Below, in pieces: positions 59,624-64,000 of a DNA stretch of 64,000 nucleotides. Under the pieces are notes generated by a model. The model had not been told where the DNA came from, did no database searches, and saw nothing but the letters and a program-made list of their open reading frames with translations. A program made the translations under genes and the position numbers. The stretch is from the NCBI GenBank assembly GCA_022072505.1, contig JAJVHU010000037.1:62001-126000 (forward strand). Direction: 5' to 3'. The stretch comes from Phycisphaerae bacterium. GTDB lineage: Bacteria; Planctomycetota; Phycisphaerae; UBA1845. Each line of letters opens with the position of its first letter. The stretch's first letter is position 1.

Positions 59624-60661
59624 TCAGCGGACCGCTTTCCAGCGCTTTGCGAAGATCAGCCCGGCCTCGAACAAGCCCCACATCGGGATCGCCAGCAGAA
59701 TCTGGCTGACCACGTCGGGGGGCGTCAGCACCGCCGCGAGGATGAAGATGGCGAGGATGATGATCTTCCGGGAGCGTCCGAGTTGATCCGTCGTCACCAG
59801 CCCCGCCCACACCAGGAAGAACACGGCGATCGGAAGCTGAAACGCCAGTCCGAACGCCAGCATCAGCATCAGCACGAACGACGTGTAAAAGTCCACCGAG
59901 AACTGAGACGAGATGCGCCCGTCGCTTGAGCCGGGGGACAATTGCGCCGTCAGCGTCTTGCCCCCGACGCGCACACACAGCCTCCCGGTCTGAGGATTCA
60001 GCCAGATGTCCCCCGGTTTCGGCGCCGGCGGATCCTGCGACAGGATCGGGATGTTCAGGGGGTTCGCCGCCGCCGAAGCGGGGCTCTCGACGCCCTCGTC
60101 GCCGGTCGTCTGCGGATCGCCGATCAAAAGCCGCTGAATCCCGGTCAAGCCTTCAAACTCGACGGCGAAACTCTCGTTGAACGTGACGAAAAAGTTCAGG
60201 ACGATCGGCAGCACGATCCAGTACACGAACCCGACGCCCAGCGCAAAAAGCCCGATCGACACCGGCAGGAAGCGCCGCACAAAGCGCTGCTCCTTCGGAT
60301 ACAGACCGGACGCGACGAATTGCCAGATCTGCACCAGCACCCAGGGCATCGCCAGGATCAGCCCGCTGAGGAGCCCCAGTTTCATGTACACGCTGAAGGT
60401 GGAAGCCGGGGACAGGGAGACCAGCTGCGAGGGCAGGTGATGCCGCATCAGGACGGCGATCAACGGCTGGCACAGCAGGCTCATCAGCGACTTGGCGAAG
60501 ATCAGCCCCAGCACGGCGCCCGCGACCACGCCGACCAGCGACAGGATCAGGCGGATGCGCAGCTCCTCCAGGTGGTCTCCGAAGGACATGCGGGTGGCTT
60601 CCATGTATCCCGGGTCGCCCGGTTCGGCGGACGCGGCGCGGTTATGAGGATCGTTGGACAT
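59624..60661 (-). CDS. tatC: Sec-independent protein translocase subunit TatC, with insertion
   Basis: A 345-residue core subunit of the twin-arginine translocation system, which moves folded proteins across the inner membrane. It has six membrane segments and the motifs MSFGDHLEELRIRLILSL (signal-recognition region), FAKSLMSLLCQPL, FSVYMKLGLLSGLILAMPWV, LYPKEQRFV and GRSRKIIILAIFILAAVLTPPD. About 70 extra residues lie in the second periplasmic loop (about 180-250), between TM3 and TM4, compared with E. coli; it contains GDIWLNPQTGRLCVRVGGKT. The ATG at 60661 is at the expected N-terminus. No tatA or tatB is adjacent. Confidence 0.92.
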   Translation of the reverse strand: MSNDPHNRAASAEPGDPGYMEATRMSFGDHLEELRIRLILSLVGVVAGAVLGLIFAKSLMSLLCQPLIAVLMRHHLPSQLVSLSPASTFSVYMKLGLLSGLILAMPWVLVQIWQFVASGLYPKEQRFVRRFLPVSIGLFALGVGFVYWIVLPIVLNFFVTFNESFAVEFEGLTGIQRLLIGDPQTTGDEGVESPASAAANPLNIPILSQDPPAPKPGDIWLNPQTGRLCVRVGGKTLTAQLSPGSSDGRISSQFSVDFYTSFVLMLMLAFGLAFQLPIAVFFLVWAGLVTTDQLGRSRKIIILAIFILAAVLTPPDVVSQILLAIPMWGLFEAGLIFAKRWKAVR

Positions 60662-60907
60662 TCGGGCGGATTCTATCGGACCGGCGTTCCACGGGATAAT
60701 CCAGACCGTCCCCCCCGGGCGACGGTGGCGGAGGCGGGGCGCGTCGAGCGACGTCCGGGATTGAGCGCCGTTCAAAAGAAACCTTAGCGCCGGCTTAATC
60801 AACCGAATTGGCGCGGCGCAAAATTGACGGGAGAATCCGCGGCGTTGGAAAGGGAAGGCGGTCGTGAACGGAAGAACCTTCGCCCCCTCCCGTGCGGAAT
60901 GCGGAGC

Positions 60908-61630
60908 ATGACTCCCCCTCGATCCATCCTGATCGTCGAAGACCAGAAAGACCTGGCGGACATGCTCACGCGCAGCCTCGAGCGGGAGGGGTTTGCGTGC
61001 CGCACCGTGCGGGACGGGCGTGCGGCGCTGGCCGAGGCGGAGCGGCAGCCCCCGGACATCATCCTGCTCGACCGGATGCTGCCCGTCCTTTCCGGCGACG
61101 AGGCGGCGCGGCGGCTGCGGGCCAGCCACCGCACGGCACGCGTTCCGATCATCATGCTCACGGCCAAGGGGGAGGAGCTGGATCAGATCGTCGGGCTGTC
61201 GCTGGGAGCGGATGACTACGTCACGAAGCCCTTCTCGATGCAGGTGCTGATTGCGCGGATCAATGCGATCCTGCGCCGGGCGGACGCGGGCCCGGCGTCA
61301 TCGGGCGAAGTCTTCACCCAGGGTCCGGTCGTGCTCGACGTTGCCCGTCACGAAGTCACGGTGGACGGACTCCCGGTCGTCCTGACCGCGACGGAGTTCC
61401 GCCTGATGCGGGCATTGATGGCCTCGGGGGGGCGGGTATTAAGCCGCGACAACCTGATCGACAAGGCCTTGGGCAGCGGGGTCGTGGTGAATGATCGGAC
61501 GATCGACGTTCACATCACGGCGCTGAGGAAGAAGCTCGCCGGAGTCGCGGGAGGCGCCGCTGCACGCTGGGTCCAGACCGTCCGCGGCGTGGGTTACACT
61601 TATCGACAACCGGAGGAGAAGGCGGTCTAA
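60908..61630 (+). CDS. OmpR/PhoB family response regulator
   Basis: A 240-residue protein from the ATG at 60908; earlier in-frame starts give junk. The receiver domain has VEDQ acidic pair, phosphoacceptor Asp55 (IILLDRMLP), the conserved Thr/Ser region IIMLTAKGEE and Lys107 (YVTKPF). The winged-helix domain follows a short linker: LTATEFRLMRALMASGGRVLS, DVHITALRKKLAG, VQTVRGVGYTYR. It has no adjacent histidine kinase gene. It is divergent from tatC (about 245 bases). Confidence 0.92.
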   Translation: MTPPRSILIVEDQKDLADMLTRSLEREGFACRTVRDGRAALAEAERQPPDIILLDRMLPVLSGDEAARRLRASHRTARVPIIMLTAKGEELDQIVGLSLGADDYVTKPFSMQVLIARINAILRRADAGPASSGEVFTQGPVVLDVARHEVTVDGLPVVLTATEFRLMRALMASGGRVLSRDNLIDKALGSGVVVNDRTIDVHITALRKKLAGVAGGAAARWVQTVRGVGYTYRQPEEKAV

Positions 61631-61637
61631 CCGCCTT
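61619..61637 (+). terminator. short hairpin overlapping the response regulator stop
   Basis: AAGGCGGT and ACCGCCTT form an eight-base stem around a CTA loop, with the stop codon in the loop and stem, followed by TTT. It may be a weak intrinsic terminator. Confidence 0.4.
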
Positions 61638-61861
61638 TGAACCGCCCGTCGCTCAACGACGCGCTCGTCGGGGTTATGATTTCCCCTTCATTCCGTTATA
61701 ATGCTCCCGTCCACACTGGGGGAGGACATCGGATTCCGTTTCGCGCGGGGGGAACGCGAGGCGGATTCCTCAAGAACCGCAACGTTATTCGCATTCAGGT
61801 TCGGCGCAACCCGGGGTTCGCACGAGCCGGTGCGCGTTCCTCGTACACAGGAGCAAGGGGC

Positions 61862-62590
61862 ATGAGAAGATTCCGGATTCTGCTTGCGACGACGCCGCTT
61901 TGCGCGGCGCTTTTGATCGGCTGCGAGCGCGGCGGCGGCGCGCCCGAGGATGGGAAGCCGTCCGCGACGGCGACGACGGTTTCAACCGCTTCCGGAGCCA
62001 GTCCGATCGAGGACTACCGGAAGGAGCGCATGAAGGAGGCGATGCGCGGTCTGCGCTACGAGAAGGGCTACGTCGAACTCGACCTGGAGCAGGCGCCCGC
62101 GATCGCCGAGGAGGTTCGCGGTGAGACGTATGAGGGCTTGCTGAGCAAGGGGCGGACGGAGCTGGACGGCGGGCTTTCGGTGGAAGCGATCGGCACGTTC
62201 ACCCGGGCGGTCATTCACAACCCGGAACTTGCCCCCGCTTACGAAGCGCTGGGCGACGCCTTGATCACGAAGGGGCGCGTCAACGAGTCGCAGGCCGCTT
62301 ACACGTCGGCGATGGGCGTCGCGGATGATTCCGCGGAGCTGCGGTTCAAGGTTGCGCAGAACATTCAACGTGGCGGCGACCTGGACAGTCAGATCGCGGC
62401 TTACGGACGGGTGCTCGACCTGGATCCGAATCACGCGGAGGCGCATTCGCGCATTGCGATCGCGTACTACTACAAAGAGGAGTACGCGGCGGCGTGGACG
62501 CACACGCATGAGGCCGAGCGCCTCGGCGGCGTGGTTCCGCCGCAGTTCCGCGGGATGTTGAGCGCGAAACTGGCGGAACCGGCGAACTGA
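61862..62590 (+). CDS. TPR-containing lipoprotein
   Basis: A 242-residue protein from the ATG at 61862. Lipoprotein signal: MRRFRILLATTPLCAALLIGC (lipidated Cys21), followed by a Gly/Pro/Thr linker. The rest has about three TPR motifs: LSKGRTELDGGLSVEAIGTF, APAYEALGDALITKGRVNES and DLDPNHAEAHSRIAIAYYYK. Such outer-membrane or inner-membrane anchored TPR proteins serve as scaffolds for envelope machines. No partner is obvious from the context; the gene follows the response regulator after 231 bases. Confidence 0.77.
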   Translation: MRRFRILLATTPLCAALLIGCERGGGAPEDGKPSATATTVSTASGASPIEDYRKERMKEAMRGLRYEKGYVELDLEQAPAIAEEVRGETYEGLLSKGRTELDGGLSVEAIGTFTRAVIHNPELAPAYEALGDALITKGRVNESQAAYTSAMGVADDSAELRFKVAQNIQRGGDLDSQIAAYGRVLDLDPNHAEAHSRIAIAYYYKEEYAAAWTHTHEAERLGGVVPPQFRGMLSAKLAEPAN

Positions 62591-62742
62591 GCGGAACGGC
62601 GTGCAACGTCGGGTCGGGCCCGCGTGCGGCGGGTGTAACTTCGGAAACTGAAACATCAAGGCGCGTCCGAAAGCGACGCGATATTTGCGGGGCCGGCGCG
62701 ATCGGCGAAACCGGATCGGCGCGACCCGCGGGGAGAACACGA

Positions 62743-64000
62743 ATGCGAAGATCGACGAGCATGATGAGCCGGAGCGTCCGGCTGGCGGCGGCGGTGGCGG
62801 CCCTTTCCGGGTGGGCGTCGGCGCAGGTGGACATCGGTCCGCAGGTTCGGATCGACGTGGCCGGCGGGACGTTCGCGGCGAATGAGACGACGATGGCGGC
62901 GTCGGACGGGAACCCGCTCGAGATCGTCGGCGCGTGGAACGACTGGCGACGCAGCGGCGGCAACGAGGTCATCAACATGGGCGTCGCGCTGACGCTCAAC
63001 GGCGGCGTGTCGTGGACGGATTTCCTGGTCCGTCCTCCGCAGGCCAACCAGTCCGGCGTCGAGGGCGACCCGATGACGGCGGCGGATCCGCGCACCGGCT
63101 ACCTCTGGGTGGGGGCGATTTCGTTCGCCGGCAACGGCGGCATCTACGTCGCCCGCAAGGCGCCGGGGGCGCCGAACTTCGAGGCGTCGGTGATGGCCCG
63201 GACGACGGGCGGCGCGGACAAGTGCTGGATGGCGGCGGGTCGCGCGCATGACAACCCGAACGCGACGCGCGTCTACATCGCCTACAACGAAGGCGTCATC
63301 ACCTCGACCGACATGGGGCAGACGTGGGGGGCGCCGCGCAGTCTGGGCAGCGGCATCGGCTTCCTTCCTCGCGTCGGGCCCAACGGCGAGCTTTACGTGG
63401 CGTACTGGGACTTCGGAAACGGGGTGCTGATGCGGCGCAGCCTCGACGGCGGAAACACGTTCACGAACGCGATCCGCATCGCCACCCGCCTGGACACCTG
63501 GGGAACGCAGGACGGCTCGCGTTTTCCGGGCAACATGCGCGTGCCGCCGATGAACTACATCGCGGTCGATCCCAACGACGGGACGCTCTACTGCATCTAC
63601 TTCGACACCACGAACCGCCAGAACAACAACTACAACGTGGATCTGTACTTCTGCCGGTCCACCGATCGCGGCGACACCTGGACCACGCCGCGCGTCATCA
63701 ACGGCGACGGCAACCCGCCGGGCGATCAGTTCTGGCCGTGGTTCGAGGTGGACGCCGAGGGACGCCTGCACCTGACGTTCTTCGACTCGCGGCACACGAA
63801 TCAGAACGACAACGTCACCAACGGCATGTTCGACAACTACTACGCGATCAGCGAGGACCGGGGAGATTCCTGGATCGAGTTCCGCCTGACGCCGAATTCG
63901 TGGAACTGCAACAACGACGGATTGAACCGCGGTCAGCAGTTCATCGGGGACTACAACGGCCTGGCGGTGGCGGGCGACGTCGTCTACCCGTGCTACCTGT
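62743..64000 (+). CDS. secreted sialidase-fold (BNR/Asp-box) protein, partial
   Basis: The 5' 419 codons of a gene that continues past the right edge. The ATG at 62743 follows GGGGAGA and opens a signal peptide (LAAAVAALSGWASA). The mature part shows the beta-propeller of exo-alpha-sialidases: Asp-box repeats STDMGQTW, SLDGGNTF, STDRGDTW and SEDRGDSW. Typical sialidase catalytic residues (Arg triad) are not identified in the visible part, so it may be a BNR-repeat glycoside hydrolase-like or surface protein rather than a true sialidase. Confidence 0.8.
   Translation, partial: MRRSTSMMSRSVRLAAAVAALSGWASAQVDIGPQVRIDVAGGTFAANETTMAASDGNPLEIVGAWNDWRRSGGNEVINMGVALTLNGGVSWTDFLVRPPQANQSGVEGDPMTAADPRTGYLWVGAISFAGNGGIYVARKAPGAPNFEASVMARTTGGADKCWMAAGRAHDNPNATRVYIAYNEGVITSTDMGQTWGAPRSLGSGIGFLPRVGPNGELYVAYWDFGNGVLMRRSLDGGNTFTNAIRIATRLDTWGTQDGSRFPGNMRVPPMNYIAVDPNDGTLYCIYFDTTNRQNNNYNVDLYFCRSTDRGDTWTTPRVINGDGNPPGDQFWPWFEVDAEGRLHLTFFDSRHTNQNDNVTNGMFDNYYAISEDRGDSWIEFRLTPNSWNCNNDGLNRGQQFIGDYNGLAVAGDVVYPCYL

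Overview
The window is about 64 kb of GC-rich chromosome that most likely belongs to a planctomycete, probably of the Phycisphaerae. The basis is the type II/IV pseudopilin leaders with the [20 protein letters not shown] core typical of that phylum, an H-x9-DG pseudopilin tail, tandem DUF4139 proteins, secreted zinc-ribbon proteins, lipid A acyltransferase chemistry (a Gram-negative envelope) and many short palindromic intergenic repeats. The assignment is inference from gene families; no rRNA or tRNA was seen.

Layout. 1-7.1 kb: start of an S1-domain protein, a pseudopilin, a lipoprotein plus a zinc-ribbon membrane protein, then three consecutive DUF4139-type secreted proteins. 7.2-11 kb: a tightly overlapping minus-strand set of GT-C glycosyltransferase, rsmA and cysteine desulfurase. 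11-18 kb: envelope and secreted proteins of unknown function, with rnpA between them. 18-19.7 kb: nested repeats holding a 143-bp MITE-like insertion, and a small HTH regulator. 19.7-22 kb: two tandem pseudopilins sharing an almost identical 5' block. 22.2-24.8 kb: an LpxL-type acyltransferase followed by about 1.6 kb of noncoding tandem and palindromic repeats. 24.8-26.6 kb: SEC-C/HEAT protein and a small conserved protein.

26.9-39.5 kb is the main functional unit, all on the minus strand: PilB-type ATPase, PilT, a second PilB/GspE ATPase, PilC/GspF, then five pseudopilin-type proteins. It looks like a type IV pilus or type II secretion assembly locus. PilT implies a retractile fibre. The secretin, the PilM/N/O alignment proteins and the prepilin peptidase are not in the window.

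39.8-43.4 kb is housekeeping on the plus strand (rlmN, coaE, rho). 43.5-55.3 kb mixes a DUF255 thioredoxin-like protein, a flippase-like membrane protein, GNAT, kbl, a class I aminotransferase, an S41 protease, hflX and a lipoprotein with a HEGSH motif. 55.6-64 kb: a large secreted metzincin, TerC, TatC with a long periplasmic insertion, an OmpR-type regulator, a TPR lipoprotein and the start of a secreted sialidase-fold protein that runs off the end.

The strongest novel-looking items are the MITE-like insertion whose empty site is present 3.7 kb away, the repeat mosaic at 23.2-24.8 kb, the dispersed repeat captured inside a coding sequence, the triple DUF4139 array, and the TatC insertion. 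I did not see a phage, a CRISPR-Cas locus, or a recognised defence system.
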